Shown here: in pieces, positions 51,375 to 63,918 of the stretch
Numbering within the stretch: the stretch's first letter is position 1
How the letters are laid out: each line of letters starts with the position of its first letter
Source of the DNA: Variovorax davisae
Lineage (GTDB): Bacteria > Pseudomonadota > Gammaproteobacteria > Burkholderiales > Burkholderiaceae_C
DNA length: 64,000 bases
NCBI RefSeq assembly: GCF_030316845.1
Contig: NZ_JASZYS010000001.1
Location: 372,001-436,000, forward strand
Reading direction: 5' to 3'
Program-made: the position numbers and the translations under genes
Notes under the pieces: model-generated
What the model was told of the DNA's origin: nothing
Databases searched by the model: none
What the model saw: the letters and a program-made list of their open reading frames with translations, nothing else

Positions 51375-52271
51375 TCAATCGGCCGGCCTTTCGCCCACGG
51401 TGAGCTGCGCTTCGAGCGGCTCGCCGCCGCGCTGCAGCGACAGCCGGGCCAGGCTGCCGACGCTGCCCGGCCCGAGCGCGCGCAGCAGCCGTCGCACGCC
51501 GTGCACCGGCTCGCCGTTCCAGGCCAGCAGCAGGTCGCCCTGGCGCAGCCCGGCGGCCGCGCCGGGGCCGCCGGGGGCTACGCCCATCACCATGGCGCCG
51601 GAGCCCGCCGGCTCGACCTTCACCGCTTGCAGCGCCAGGCCGAGGTAGCCGCGCGGCACCCGGCCGTGGGCTGCCAGCAGGCCGGCCACGCGCTCGATCG
51701 TCGGGCCCGGGATCACCAGCACGCGGCGGCGCGGGCCGAACACCGTCATGCCGATGGCCCGGCCGTGCGCATCCAGCGCCAGGCCGCCTTCGGCGCTGCG
51801 CCGCAGGCGCAGGTCGAGTTCGATCCGGGTGTCGATGTCGCCGCCGCGCAGGCTGCGCCAGGCTGGGCCGGCCAGCGCCACGATGCCGGCGGCCGCGACC
51901 GTGGCGCCATCGGCAGCGCCGACGCCGAGCGCGATGGCGCCGCTCTGCACCGGCTGGGCATCGAAGACCACGGGCGTGGGCGAGGCGCCTGTGATGCGCA
52001 GCAGCGCGACGTCGGTGGCGGGATCGCGGCCGACCAGCGTCGCGGCCGCGTGGCTGCCATCGGGCAGGCTGACGGCCAGCGCCACGTCGTCGGGTATCGC
52101 CTCCTCGCAGGTCACGATCAGGCCGTCGCGCCAGGCGAAGCCGGTGGCGCGCAGCCGCCCCGGTGGCACCGACTGCACCGCGACCACGCTGCGCGCGGCA
52201 TGGGCCACGGCAGCGGCCATGGCGCTCGACAACTGCGCGAGCAGCGGGAGGGGAGAAGGGTCGATCGACAT
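51375..52271 (-). CDS. HtrA-like pseudo-protease with PDZ domain (catalytic His and Ser lost)
   Basis: The 298-residue protein aligns by eye with the intact protease two genes downstream: DPATDVALLRI (Asp87) is kept. The His position is Glu57 (LIVTCEEAIPDD in place of LVLTNSHVVAG), and the Ser motif GNSGG is replaced by AEGG (Glu161 at the Ser site). The PDZ part is retained (YLGLALQAVKVEP and GPGAAAGLRQGDLLLAWNG). It should fold but not cleave, and may act as a sensor or a regulatory partner of the active enzyme. Start codon ATG at 52271; no signal peptide. Confidence 0.82.
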   Translation of the reverse strand: MSIDPSPLPLLAQLSSAMAAAVAHAARSVVAVQSVPPGRLRATGFAWRDGLIVTCEEAIPDDVALAVSLPDGSHAAATLVGRDPATDVALLRITGASPTPVVFDAQPVQSGAIALGVGAADGATVAAAGIVALAGPAWRSLRGGDIDTRIELDLRLRRSAEGGLALDAHGRAIGMTVFGPRRRVLVIPGPTIERVAGLLAAHGRVPRGYLGLALQAVKVEPAGSGAMVMGVAPGGPGAAAGLRQGDLLLAWNGEPVHGVRRLLRALGPGSVGSLARLSLQRGGEPLEAQLTVGERPAD

Positions 52272-52433
52272 GGGAGCTCCTTAGATGGCTTCATTGTGGG
52301 AAGCCACAAGGCCCGCGCCAACTGCCCGGATGGGCAGGCGCACTCATGTCGGTTGCGCATCAATGCCCGCGCTCGATTTCATCGAGGAGAAAGCGTCGTC
52401 GGGTCTAGCATCGACGCACGACGAGGTGCGACC

Positions 52434-52706
52434 ATGGTGCTGAATTTTCAAGGTGCGAACAACGGCGGTGCGACCGTGCTCGGGGAGCGTGCGCCCGCCA
52501 CGCGCGCCGCCGAGGCCAGGCCGGCGCCGGCGCCCGCGCCCGCGCTGGGGCACCGCGCCGAGCGCGCCGATCCGATCGCCGAGTTCTTCGCCCGCGCGGC
52601 CGAAGAGCGCTACCGTCGCTGGGATGCCGTGGCCGACGTGGCGCATTGGGTCAGCGTGGCGGTCGGCGGCGCCTTCATGGCGGCGGCGGCTCTCGACTGG
52701 TTCTAG
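52434..52706 (+). CDS. Small membrane-anchored protein of unknown function
   Basis: The 90-residue protein has a Pro/Ala-rich soluble N-terminal part (AEARPAPAPAPALGHRAERA), an amphipathic helix (DPIAEFFARAAEERYRRWDA) and one C-terminal membrane helix (VADVAHWVSVAVGGAFMAAA) with the end LDWF. There is no recognised family. It lies downstream of the pseudo-HtrA gene on the other strand with 162 bp between their starts, which may hold divergent promoters. Confidence 0.55.
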   Translation: MVLNFQGANNGGATVLGERAPATRAAEARPAPAPAPALGHRAERADPIAEFFARAAEERYRRWDAVADVAHWVSVAVGGAFMAAAALDWF

Positions 52707-52768
52707 AAGCCGTGGAGCGCGGCCGGGTTGTCTGGCCGGCACGCGCCGGTTTTCGCTAACCTGTCGCC

Positions 52769-53701
52769 ATGAACGCCATCGCCATGCAGTCCATCGGTGC
52801 CGGCACCCCGATCGGGCCGCCGCCGCCGGCGCCCGACCTGCCGGTGCCGCCGCCCACTCTCCCGCCCCCCGCCCCGGCGGGCGACCCGCCACAGGTCGAG
52901 CCGCCGCAGGTTGAGCCGGGTGCGCCGGCCCCGGTCGCCGACCCGCCGCCGGGCGCCTCGGCGCTCGGCCGGCTGCATGCGCGGCGGCTGCGCGAGGTCC
53001 ATCGCTCGGCCGGTTGGCCCTGCTGCGATGCGATCGAGGTCGACCTGCTGGCCGCGGGCCTGCTGGCGCGCGTGCGTTCGGCCCATGGCCACGAGACGCT
53101 GCGCCTGACCGATGCGGGCATCGCGCAACTGGCGCGCACGGGCGTGGTCAACCGGGCCGCGCTGTCGCGGCACGAAGCGCTGGTCGAGCAGGTCGCGCGC
53201 GAGATGACGCGCGCCGGCCGCCTGGCCTGGCGCGGCTTGAGCCTGCGGGCCCGCCTGGCCGGTGCGGGCGAGGGCGACAAGCCACGCTGGTGCATCGCCC
53301 GCCCGGACGTGTTCTCGATCCGCAACACCAGCGTGGAGGCCTATGCGCAGCCGATCGTGCACGAGGTCAAGGTCCACCGGGCCGACCTGCTGAGCGATTT
53401 GCGCAAGCCCGACAAGCGCGCCGCCTACCTGGACCTGGGCGGCGAGTGCTGGTACGTGCTGGGTTGCGACGCCAAGGGGCGCCCGATCGGCGAGCCGGAC
53501 GAGATCCCGCTCGAATGCGGCGTGCTGATCGCGCAGCAGGGGCGCCTGGTGGTCGCGCGCTCGGCGGTGCACCGGGCGCTGCCGCGCATGCCTTTCGCGG
53601 TCTGGATGGCACTGGCCAAGGCGCAGCCCGTGGCGGGCTTCGACGACGAGATGCAAGGGCTGCTGGGCGAATTCGACGACGGAATCCCGTCGATCTCGTG
53701 A
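52769..53701 (+). CDS. Protein with Pro-rich N-terminus and PD-(D/E)XK-like nuclease core
   Basis: The 310-residue protein has residues 15-65 rich in Pro. A winged-helix-like segment follows (VDLLAAGLLARVRSAHGHET, then RLTDAGIAQLARTG). The core ARPDVFSIRNTSVEAYAQPI continues to VHEVKVHRADLLSDLRKPDK and AYLDLGGECWYVLG, giving the PD...ExK arrangement of PD-(D/E)XK nucleases, with the following Lys/Arg and aromatic strands of the MmcB-like group. I know of no functional name for it. It is a stand-alone gene on the plus strand. Confidence 0.65.
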   Translation: MNAIAMQSIGAGTPIGPPPPAPDLPVPPPTLPPPAPAGDPPQVEPPQVEPGAPAPVADPPPGASALGRLHARRLREVHRSAGWPCCDAIEVDLLAAGLLARVRSAHGHETLRLTDAGIAQLARTGVVNRAALSRHEALVEQVAREMTRAGRLAWRGLSLRARLAGAGEGDKPRWCIARPDVFSIRNTSVEAYAQPIVHEVKVHRADLLSDLRKPDKRAAYLDLGGECWYVLGCDAKGRPIGEPDEIPLECGVLIAQQGRLVVARSAVHRALPRMPFAVWMALAKAQPVAGFDDEMQGLLGEFDDGIPSIS

Positions 53702-53779
53702 CTCGCATCACCGTGAAGTGTCTGCTGCCGGCGGGACTGCGTCACGGCATCTGGTCGCAGCCCCGCCGGCCGGACGCCC

Positions 53780-54877
53780 TCATGCATCGCGCCGGCTCGG
53801 CTTCGCGTAGCGTCGCAGCCCGTGCAGGCCGTCCTTCAGCTTGAGGAAGGGCGTCTCGATCAGCCAGTAGCTCAGCGTGGCGGCCGCGAACGCCTGCAGG
53901 ATGTTGAGCGGAAAGCCCCAGGTGACGGGCGAAGCGTCGTGCAGGAACAGCTGCTGCCACAGATAGAGGCTGTACGAGATCGTGCCGACGAAGACGAACA
54001 CCCGGGTGCGCAGCAGCCAGCACAGCCAGAAATCCTTCAGGTGGGTCAGGGCGACGATGATCAGCGCCATGAGGGCGGCGTTGAAGGTGGTGCCGTAGGT
54101 GTTCGACCAGTAACGGCCCAGGTTCACCCAGGGCAGCGCCAGCATCAGGACGAACAGCAGGCCCACCAGCAGATTGCGGTACTTGACCGAATCGAGGAAG
54201 GCCTTGATCGGTTCGCGCTTCAGCGAGGCGTAGCAGCCGATCAGGATCGAGTCGACGCCCGTGTGCAGCATCATGCCCAGCTGGCCTCGAAGGCCGGGCG
54301 CCAGGAAGTAGGACGCGACCCTGACCAAGGGGATGGCCAGGATGAGCACCGGAAGCAGCTTTTCGCTCTTGCGCAGCAGGATGAAGATCAGCAGCGGAGG
54401 CCAGAACCAGTAGAACTGCTCTTCGAGCGCGAGGCTCCAGAAATGGCCGAGGTACCAGGCGCCCTCGAGGTGGGCGTTGTTGACCGGCCCGACCCCCAGC
54501 ATCTCCGCATAGTTCCAGGTGTAGGTGGCGGCAAAGACGAACTGCTGCCAGGCGATGTCGATCAGGCCGGCGTACGACAGCAGGACCAGCACGATGAGGA
54601 AGGCGTAGAAGGCCGGCCAGATCCGCAGCGCCCGCCGCAGGTAGAACTGCCAGAGGTCGATCCGCTTCCTGCTCCTGAACTCGGCCTCCAGGATGCCGGT
54701 GATCAGAAAGCCGCTGAGGACGAAGAAGATCTGGACGCCCATCGCCCCGCTCGAGAACAGGCTGAGCGGCGCGAGCCAGCCGTGGTACCCGTTGGGCGCC
54801 GTGTCGTTCGCATGCCCGAACACGACCATCATCACGGCGAGGCAGCGAAGGCCGGTCAGTTCAGGAACTCTGGTCAT
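53780..54877 (-). CDS. Acyltransferase family 3 membrane protein (OafA/YrhL type)
   Basis: The 365-residue multi-span protein starts with the family signature RVPELTGLRCLAVMMVVFGHA, with the catalytic His in FGHAND. The segments GVQIFFVLSGFLITGILEAE and FYLRRALRIWPAFYAFLIV follow, as usual. It has about ten membrane spans. Such enzymes O-acylate exported glycans or lipids. It is next to a glycosyltransferase gene on the same strand (153 bp gap) and probably modifies the same surface polymer. The upstream 153 bp are A/T-rich with a likely promoter. Confidence 0.88.
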   Translation of the reverse strand: MTRVPELTGLRCLAVMMVVFGHANDTAPNGYHGWLAPLSLFSSGAMGVQIFFVLSGFLITGILEAEFRSRKRIDLWQFYLRRALRIWPAFYAFLIVLVLLSYAGLIDIAWQQFVFAATYTWNYAEMLGVGPVNNAHLEGAWYLGHFWSLALEEQFYWFWPPLLIFILLRKSEKLLPVLILAIPLVRVASYFLAPGLRGQLGMMLHTGVDSILIGCYASLKREPIKAFLDSVKYRNLLVGLLFVLMLALPWVNLGRYWSNTYGTTFNAALMALIIVALTHLKDFWLCWLLRTRVFVFVGTISYSLYLWQQLFLHDASPVTWGFPLNILQAFAAATLSYWLIETPFLKLKDGLHGLRRYAKPSRRDA

Positions 54878-55030
54878 CTCTTTCCCGGGGCAAGGGCTGG
54901 AACGGTTGTTCGGCGCCGATACGCGTCCGTGCGGACGATCGGTTACTGGATGCTACATTTATATCACTTTTGCATTACAAATTGGGGCGCCATTGAAGAC
55001 CAACGGCCATGTAACGCAACCGGGACCGGC

Positions 55031-56107
55031 TCAAGCGCGGCCCAGTGCCTTGCGCAGAAAGGATTTGAGGGGGCTGAGGCCGAACAGGAGGTCCGAAAAG
55101 GCGATGAACCCGCGCCTCGGCAAGACCAGGCCGCTGTAGTAGTAGAGGCGCATCTGGCTCGACGCGCGGCGCGTGTCCGGATGATTCAGCACCTTGTGCA
55201 GAAGTCCGTAATCGCGGCGTTCCCCGGACAGCCAGCGGGAAAGGAAGCACAGCCAGAGATAGCCTGGCTGCTGGTCCAGGGACGGCCAGGACGAGGACAG
55301 GCCCGGCTGGTGCCTGTCCAGCACCTGCCTGACCCAGGCGTCGAGGTCGGCATGGCCCCGGCGCGCGCGGCCGATCTGGTCGACATTCACCATCAGGCCG
55401 CCCGTTCTGTTCGTGGCGTGGGTCCGATAGCGCGTCAGCGACTCGGGAATCCAGGCGAGCGGGCTCAACAGCGCGGCACCGGTGCGCAACTGCAGGTCCT
55501 GCAGCATGTGGCGCCCATCGTCCAAGGGCAGCATCGCCGCCAGCAATTCGCGCCTGAAGGCGAGGCCGGAGGTGGGGGTGGCCACCGGGCTGCCGCCGGC
55601 GGCGAACACCTGGGCGGCGAGCAGGCCTTGCGGCGCCGCCTCGGCGTAGCGCGGCACCGGCCCCAGGTCGGGCTGCTCGCGCGTGAAGCGCAGCAGGTGG
55701 TGGTGCACCCATCCCGGCGGCCGCCCGTCGATGGGATCGCGCAGCGCGCGCAGGACCTTTTCGACGCGCTGCGCAAGCAGAATGTCGTCGGCATCGAGAA
55801 GGAGGACCACGTCGCCAGTGCAATTCGTCAGCGCCGTGTTGGTCGCGCCGACGATGCCGCGATTGACCTGGTGGATGCCGATGACGCTCGGGAAACGCGC
55901 CATGTAGTCCTGCAGGATGCGCTGGGTGTCGTCGGTCGATCCGTCGTCGACGACCACGATCTCGTCGACGCGCACCGTCTGGGCCAGGCAGCTGTCCAGG
56001 CACTCGGCCAGGAAGCTGCCGTAGTTGTACGAGATGATCGCGATGCTGACCTTGGGACTTGGCGGAAGCGCCGGCAAGTCCAGGGGCTCGGGGACGGGTA
56101 CGGGCAT
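55031..56107 (-). CDS. Family 2 glycosyltransferase
   Basis: The protein has 358 residues from the ATG at 56107; the frame is also open from a TTG at 56128. The GT-A fold starts at KVSIAIISYNYGSFLAECLD, followed by VDEIVVVDDGSTDDTQRIL and the DxD site in GDVVLLLDADDILL. The acceptor part (HMLQDLQLRTGAAL and YRTHATNRTGGLM) is variable, so sugar donor and acceptor are unknown. It has a strong promoter upstream (56197-56224) and is followed by an acyltransferase gene, suggesting a small surface-glycan unit. Confidence 0.86.
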   Translation of the reverse strand: MPVPVPEPLDLPALPPSPKVSIAIISYNYGSFLAECLDSCLAQTVRVDEIVVVDDGSTDDTQRILQDYMARFPSVIGIHQVNRGIVGATNTALTNCTGDVVLLLDADDILLAQRVEKVLRALRDPIDGRPPGWVHHHLLRFTREQPDLGPVPRYAEAAPQGLLAAQVFAAGGSPVATPTSGLAFRRELLAAMLPLDDGRHMLQDLQLRTGAALLSPLAWIPESLTRYRTHATNRTGGLMVNVDQIGRARRGHADLDAWVRQVLDRHQPGLSSSWPSLDQQPGYLWLCFLSRWLSGERRDYGLLHKVLNHPDTRRASSQMRLYYYSGLVLPRRGFIAFSDLLFGLSPLKSFLRKALGRA

Positions 56108-56196
56108 GTGCAAGAGGAGTGGGACCAACCAGCCGCAATGGCATGAAAAGCAGAGCAGGGGGGCCGCCGCCTCTCGGCTTCGCGCTTCCTCGCGGC

Positions 56197-56224
56197 AGTG
56201 TATGCAAAGATCTCAAATTGTCAA
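56197..56224 (-). promoter_or_regulatory. Near-consensus sigma-70 promoter for the glycosyltransferase gene
   Basis: On the minus strand TTGACA (56224-56219) and TACACT (56202-56197) are 16 bp apart. They sit in an A/T-rich patch that stands out from the surrounding sequence and point to the glycosyltransferase gene 90 bp away. Confidence 0.65.
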
Positions 56225-56371
56225 TTTGTTGCCTGGCCGGCGCGCAGGCTCGCGGCGCGGTCGGCGGTGGTGGCTAGAATGCTCCTGCCCACGTGACCGG
56301 CCCGCTGCACAACGCAGCGTGTCGTCCGGTGCCTGGGCCGACGGCTCGTCGCCATGGACGAGTCGGAGCAT

Positions 56372-56445
56372 GCGGGTGTAGTTCAATGGTAGAACGGCAG
56401 CTTCCCAAGCTTCATACGAGGGTTCGATTCCCTTCACCCGCTCCA
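56372..56445 (+). tRNA. tRNA-Gly(CCC)
   Basis: The 74-nt gene folds into a cloverleaf: acceptor stem GCGGGTG/CACCCGC, D-loop GTTCAATGGT, anticodon loop TTCCCAA with anticodon CCC, T-arm GGTTCGATTCC, discriminator T and an encoded CCA at 56443-56445. It reads GGG codons. It lies between the glycosyltransferase promoter and the exostosin-like gene. No terminator was seen in the 38 bp before the next gene. Confidence 0.95.
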
Positions 56446-56483
56446 CTTCCTGCGCCGCTGGCAGCGCCGATGGGTCCCATTCC

Positions 56484-57470
56484 ATGAAACTTCGATTTCT
56501 GAAGCCGGATTCCACGCCCCTGGCCAGCGCCGACACCGCGCTGATCGATACCCTCCGGGCCGAGCTGCTGCAGCGCCCGGGGGTGGTCGAAGAAGACGAC
56601 CCGGCCCTGGCCGATGCCCTGGTGATCCAGGAGCCCTGGGCCTTCAGGGAGTGGCGCTACATCGACCGGCTGATCGCCGACCCGGTGATCGGCCGCTTCT
56701 CCCACAAGGTCTACAGCGTCAACGGCGACGATGCCGCCGCGGGCTTGCTGCGCGGCATCTACACCTGCCTGCCGCGCAGCCGCTTCGACCCGGCGCTGCA
56801 CGCGGCGACGCCGTTCCTGTCGCAGCCCAACGAGCAGGTGCTCGCGCATGCGGGCAGCCCGCGCGGGCCGGCCGCCTTCCTGGGCACCTGGCGCGGCAAT
56901 CCCAAGTCCAACCGGCGGGTGAGGGGGCGCCTGCTGGATCTCCATGCAGGCTCGACCCGCTTCAAGATCGAGTCGACCGAAAGCTGGCTGAACCACGGGG
57001 CCGACGAGAAGCTGCGCTACGTCGAGTTGCTGCGCGCCGGCCAGTTCTCGCTGTGCCCGGGCGGATGGGCGGCGGCCTCGCTGCGGATCTTCGAGAGCAT
57101 GGCGCTGGGCGTCGCGCCGGTCATCCTCGCCGACGAGTTCGTCGAGCCGGCGGGACCCGACTGGCAGGCATTCTCGCTGCGCGTCAGGGAGCGCGACCTG
57201 GGCTCGCTCGAAACGATCCTCCAGGCGCATGCCGGCCGCCACGAGGAGATGGGCGCACGCGCCTACGAAGCCTGGAAGCAGCACTTCCACCCCGACCTCC
57301 TGGTCGCCTACTACGCCGACGCGCTGCTCGGCTGCATCCGGGCCAACGCGGGATCGGGGTCGCCGGACGAGGACATCGAGCGCTGGCGCTCGCGCCGCAT
57401 GTACAAGGCCAACGGATGGACCGCACCGCAACGCCTGTCGAGCAAGCTGAAGCGGCTGTTGCGGGTCTAG
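56484..57470 (+). CDS. Exostosin-family (GT47-like) glycosyltransferase
   Basis: The 328-residue cytosolic protein has the exostosin-type core in the C-terminal half: LRAGQFSLCPGGWAAASLRI, then FESMALGVAPVILADEFVEP and WQAFSLRVRERDL. The N-terminal half has ALVIQEPWAFREWRYIDRLI and GRFSHKVYSVNGDD. Donor and acceptor are unknown. It starts 38 bp after tRNA-Gly, on the other side of the glycan genes. Its stop is 13 bp from the kinase start, so the two may be co-transcribed. Confidence 0.78.
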   Translation: MKLRFLKPDSTPLASADTALIDTLRAELLQRPGVVEEDDPALADALVIQEPWAFREWRYIDRLIADPVIGRFSHKVYSVNGDDAAAGLLRGIYTCLPRSRFDPALHAATPFLSQPNEQVLAHAGSPRGPAAFLGTWRGNPKSNRRVRGRLLDLHAGSTRFKIESTESWLNHGADEKLRYVELLRAGQFSLCPGGWAAASLRIFESMALGVAPVILADEFVEPAGPDWQAFSLRVRERDLGSLETILQAHAGRHEEMGARAYEAWKQHFHPDLLVAYYADALLGCIRANAGSGSPDEDIERWRSRRMYKANGWTAPQRLSSKLKRLLRV

Positions 57471-57483
57471 GTTGACGCTGCCG

Positions 57484-60400
57484 ATGACGCTGCGGGAGTC
57501 GCTGCGCTCGCTGGCGTGGCTCGCCATCGGGCTTGGCGTGGCCGGGGGCGCCGCCTTCTGGCAGGCCCGCTACAACGAGTCGCTGGCCGAGACCCGCTTC
57601 GACGCCATGGCGCGGCGCGCGGTCGAGCAGGTGGCCGGCCGCATGCATGCCTTCGAATACGGCTTGCGCGGCGCCCGCGGCGCCGTGATCGCGGCCGGTG
57701 GCGAGGCCGGCATCACGCGGCTTCGCTTCGCCCAGTACAGCGCGTCGCAGGACATCGAGCGCGAGTTTCCCGGGTCCAGCGGCTTCGGCTTCGTGCGCCG
57801 GGTGCCGGTCGAACAGGAGGCGGACTTCGTCGCCGCCGCCCGCCTCGACGGCAAGCCCGACTTCCACATCCACCAGCTCGGGCCCAACGCGGGCGAGCGC
57901 TTCGTCATCCAGTACTTCGAGCCCTCCGATTCCGCTGTTCCCGCGATCGGGCTCGACCTCGCTTCGGAGCCGCGCCGCCGCGCCGCCGCCGAGCGCGCGA
58001 TGCGGTCCGGCGAGATCGCGATGACGGCGCCGATCACGCTGGTGCAGGCCTCGCCCGGGCCCCGTTCGGTGCTGCTGCTGCTGCCGGTCTACAAGATCGA
58101 GGCGCCACTCGACGCGCTCAAGCAGCGCGATCGACGGTCGCTGCCGGCGCGGGGGACGCCCGAGCAGACCATCGGCTGGATCTACACGCCGGTCGTGCCG
58201 GCCGAGGTGCTGAAGGATTTCGACTTCGAGGGTGGCCAGTTCGCGATCAGCCTGGCCGACGCGACGGACGGCGGCGAGCCCGATCGCTTCTTCGTCTCGC
58301 CCCAGCAGCCGACCGCGGCCGGCCAGCTCAGAAGCGTGTTGGCGCTGGAGCTCTACGGGCGGACCTGGAACGTGGACGTGGTGGCCAAGCCGCAGTTCCT
58401 GAAGCAGCTCAACCTGCGCAGCCCCTGGCCGGTGTTCCTGATCGTCGCGACGGTGGCCCTGCTGGTGGCGCTGCTGTCCTTCATCGGCCAGCTGACCGAG
58501 CGTCGCAAGCTGCGCGAGAGCGAACAGCGCTCGCGGCTGGCGGCCATCGTGACCAGCTCCAACGACGCCATCATCGGCTGCGGCCTGGACGGCCGGATCA
58601 CCGACTGGAACGACGCCGCGGCCAAGATCTTCGGCTACGCCGCCGACGAGGCGATCGGGCAGCTGACCCACGCCCTGCTGATGCCGGCCGACCACCGGCA
58701 CGAGGAAGAGGCGCTGCTGCGCCATGTCGCCGAAGGCCGCTCGGTGGCCGCCTTCGAGACCTTCCGCCGGCACCGCGACGGCATGCCGGTGGCGGTTTCG
58801 GTGGCCGCCGCACCGATCCGCTCTGCCGACGGCGGCGTGGTCGGCGCCGCCCAGACCGTGCGCGACATCACGCACGAGAAAGCCACCAAGGCCCGCATCC
58901 TCGAGCTCAACGCGACCCTCGAGCAGCAGGTGAGCGAACGCACGGCGCAGCTGGTGGCGCTGTCGAGGCGCGAGCGGGCCATCCTGGCGGATGCGGCGAG
59001 CGCGATCATCGCGACCGACGTCGACGGCGTGGTCACGCTGTTCAACCCCGCGGCCGAAGCCCTGCTGGGCTACACGGCGGCCGAGGTGGTCGACCGCTTC
59101 GAGATGATCCGCTTCCACGACCCGGCCGAGGTCCGTGCCCGGGCCGAGGCACTCGCCGCCGGGCTCGACCGGCCGCTGCGCGTCGGCGAAGTCTTCGCCC
59201 ATGCCGAGGCCGGCTTCGGCGCCCATCCGCGGGACTGGACATGGGTGCGCAAGGACGGCCGCCGGCTGCCGGTGCACCTGAACGTGAGCCCGCTGCGCGA
59301 CGATGTCAACGCGGTGGTCGGCTTCATCGCGATCGGCTCCGACCTGTCGGAGCGCAAGCTGGCCGAGGAAAGGCTGCGCAGCAACGAGCGCTTCATGCGC
59401 ATCGTGACCGACAACATCCCGGGCATCGTCGCCTACTGGACGACCGACATGCGCTGCACCTTCGCCAACAGCGCCTACCAGCGCTGGCTGGGGCGCACGG
59501 CCGAGCAGATGGTCGGCACCACGCAGCTGGAGCTGCTCGGGCCCGAGCAGTTCGGCATCAACGAGCCCCACATGCGCGCCGCGCTCGCCGGCGAGGAGCA
59601 GCGCGTGATGCGCACGCGCACCCTGGCCGATGGCTCGATCGCGCACTACTGGCTGCACTACGTTCCCGACCGCGACGAGGCCGGCGTGGTGCAGGGCTTC
59701 ATCTCGGTGGCGGTGGACGTCACCGACATGCGGCGGGCGCAGGAGCAGCTCGAGGTGCTGAACCTGGCGCTCAAGGAGCGCAGCGCCCAGGCCGAGTCGG
59801 CGAGCCGGGCCAAGAGCGAATTCCTGGCCAACATGAGCCACGAGATCCGCTCGCCGCTGAACGCCGTGATCGGCCTGGCCTACCTGCTGCGCCAGACCCG
59901 GCTGGACGACACGCAGCGTGATTTCCTGCAGAAGATCGACGCCGCCAGCAGCGCGCTGCTGGGCGTCATCAACGACGTCCTCGACATCTCGAAGATCGAG
60001 GCCGGCGAGATGGCGCTCGACGAATCCGGCTTCAGGCTGCGGGAGCTGCTCGACGGCGTGATGGCGATGGCCTCGGTCAATGCCGGCGGCAAGGACATCG
60101 CGCTGCGGCTGGAGCTCGAGGACGGCCTGCCGGCGCAGCTGCGCGGCGACCAGGTGCGGCTGCGCCAGATCCTCGTCAACCTGATGAGCAATGCCGTCAA
60201 GTTCACGGCCGAGGGCGCGGTGCGCCTGTGCGTGACGCTCGAGGAGCGGCAGGGCCGGCAGCTGCGCCTGCGCTTTGCCGTGGTCGATACCGGCATCGGC
60301 ATCGAGGCGCAGGTGCTGGAGCGCATCTTCGCGCCCTTCACGCAGGCCGACACCTCCACCACGCGCCGCTTCGGGGGCACCGGGCTGGGGCTGTCGATCG

Positions 60401-61203
60401 TCAAGAAGCTGGCCGAACTGATGGGCGGCGAGATCGGCGTCGCGAGCACGCCGGGGCAGGGCAGCGACTTCTGGGTCGTGCTGCCGCTGGAGATCGCCGA
60501 CGACACGGCGGCGCCCGCGCCCGCGCAGCCCGACCTGGCGGACATCCGGGTGCTGGTGGTGGACGACAGCCCGGTCAACCTGCTGGTCTGCCAGAACATC
60601 CTGGCCCGCGCCGGCGCCGAGGTCAGCCTGGCGGGTGACGGCCGCGAGGCGGTCGAGAAGCTGCGCTCGGCGCCCGCCGCCTTCGACGTGGTGCTGATGG
60701 ACGTGCACATGCCGGTGCTCGACGGCAACGAGGCGACCCGGCTGATCCGCGGCGAACTCGGCCTGGTCGCGCTGCCGGTGATCGCGCTGACCGCCAGCGC
60801 CCTGGTGGCCGAGCGCCTCCGGGCCTTCGAGGCGGGCATGAACGATTTCGTCAGCAAGCCCTTCGATGCCGAAGTGCTGATGCGCACGGTGCGGCGCTGC
60901 GTCGAGCGGGCGCGCCCAGGGGGGGCGGCCGGCCTGCAGGAGGCTGCGGCGCCGCCGGCTGCGGCGCCGCAGCCGGTGGTGTCCGTGCTGCGTCCCGAAG
61001 ACCTGGCGGCGCTGATCGAGGCCCTGCGCGCGCGCAGCGCCTTGGCGCTGCCGCGCCTCGACGAACTGGCGCCGGCGCTGCGGGCCCACCTCGGCGAGCA
61101 GCGCTTCGGCGCCCTCGAGCGGGCGATGCAGACGCTCCGATTCCGGCGCGCCGCCGAGATACTCGAAGGGGCCGGCGCGGGCGGGCAGGCCCGAAACCTA
61201 TAA
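57484..61203 (+). CDS. Hybrid sensor histidine kinase with CHASE, three PAS domains and receiver
   Basis: The protein has 1239 residues from the ATG at 57484; a TTG 12 bases upstream is also in frame. In order it has a membrane helix ([18 protein letters not shown]), a periplasmic CHASE domain (about 40-310), a second helix ([20 protein letters not shown]), three PAS domains (about 345-460, 490-620 and 630-750), HisKA with the phospho-His in [19 protein letters not shown], HATPase ([16 protein letters not shown] and [13 protein letters not shown]), and a receiver ([26 protein letters not shown] and SKPFDAE). A tail of about 100 residues follows. The receiver output is unknown; no response regulator gene is adjacent. 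Confidence 0.92.
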   Translation: MTLRESLRSLAWLAIGLGVAGGAAFWQARYNESLAETRFDAMARRAVEQVAGRMHAFEYGLRGARGAVIAAGGEAGITRLRFAQYSASQDIEREFPGSSGFGFVRRVPVEQEADFVAAARLDGKPDFHIHQLGPNAGERFVIQYFEPSDSAVPAIGLDLASEPRRRAAAERAMRSGEIAMTAPITLVQASPGPRSVLLLLPVYKIEAPLDALKQRDRRSLPARGTPEQTIGWIYTPVVPAEVLKDFDFEGGQFAISLADATDGGEPDRFFVSPQQPTAAGQLRSVLALELYGRTWNVDVVAKPQFLKQLNLRSPWPVFLIVATVALLVALLSFIGQLTERRKLRESEQRSRLAAIVTSSNDAIIGCGLDGRITDWNDAAAKIFGYAADEAIGQLTHALLMPADHRHEEEALLRHVAEGRSVAAFETFRRHRDGMPVAVSVAAAPIRSADGGVVGAAQTVRDITHEKATKARILELNATLEQQVSERTAQLVALSRRERAILADAASAIIATDVDGVVTLFNPAAEALLGYTAAEVVDRFEMIRFHDPAEVRARAEALAAGLDRPLRVGEVFAHAEAGFGAHPRDWTWVRKDGRRLPVHLNVSPLRDDVNAVVGFIAIGSDLSERKLAEERLRSNERFMRIVTDNIPGIVAYWTTDMRCTFANSAYQRWLGRTAEQMVGTTQLELLGPEQFGINEPHMRAALAGEEQRVMRTRTLADGSIAHYWLHYVPDRDEAGVVQGFISVAVDVTDMRRAQEQLEVLNLALKERSAQAESASRAKSEFLANMSHEIRSPLNAVIGLAYLLRQTRLDDTQRDFLQKIDAASSALLGVINDVLDISKIEAGEMALDESGFRLRELLDGVMAMASVNAGGKDIALRLELEDGLPAQLRGDQVRLRQILVNLMSNAVKFTAEGAVRLCVTLEERQGRQLRLRFAVVDTGIGIEAQVLERIFAPFTQADTSTTRRFGGTGLGLSIVKKLAELMGGEIGVASTPGQGSDFWVVLPLEIADDTAAPAPAQPDLADIRVLVVDDSPVNLLVCQNILARAGAEVSLAGDGREAVEKLRSAPAAFDVVLMDVHMPVLDGNEATRLIRGELGLVALPVIALTASALVAERLRAFEAGMNDFVSKPFDAEVLMRTVRRCVERARPGGAAGLQEAAAPPAAAPQPVVSVLRPEDLAALIEALRARSALALPRLDELAPALRAHLGEQRFGALERAMQTLRFRRAAEILEGAGAGGQARNL

Positions 61204-61291
61204 TCGCAGGCTCCAGCAGATCAAGCAGTCAGGTGGGTTCGAAGCAGGGGCTGCCCCCATCCGGCCGCCGTTGCACAAGCGAAAACCCAAG

Positions 61292-63916
<2,625 letters not shown>

Positions 63917-63918
63917 CC

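Noticed and set aside
56372..56445. tRNA-Gly as the edge of an integrated island
   Set aside because: No integrase and no duplicated tRNA 3' end were seen within the window on either side.
57184..61089. 1300-codon open frame antisense to the hybrid kinase
   Set aside because: Composition is Arg/His/Gln-rich with no domain; it is a by-product of third-position GC bias in the kinase gene.
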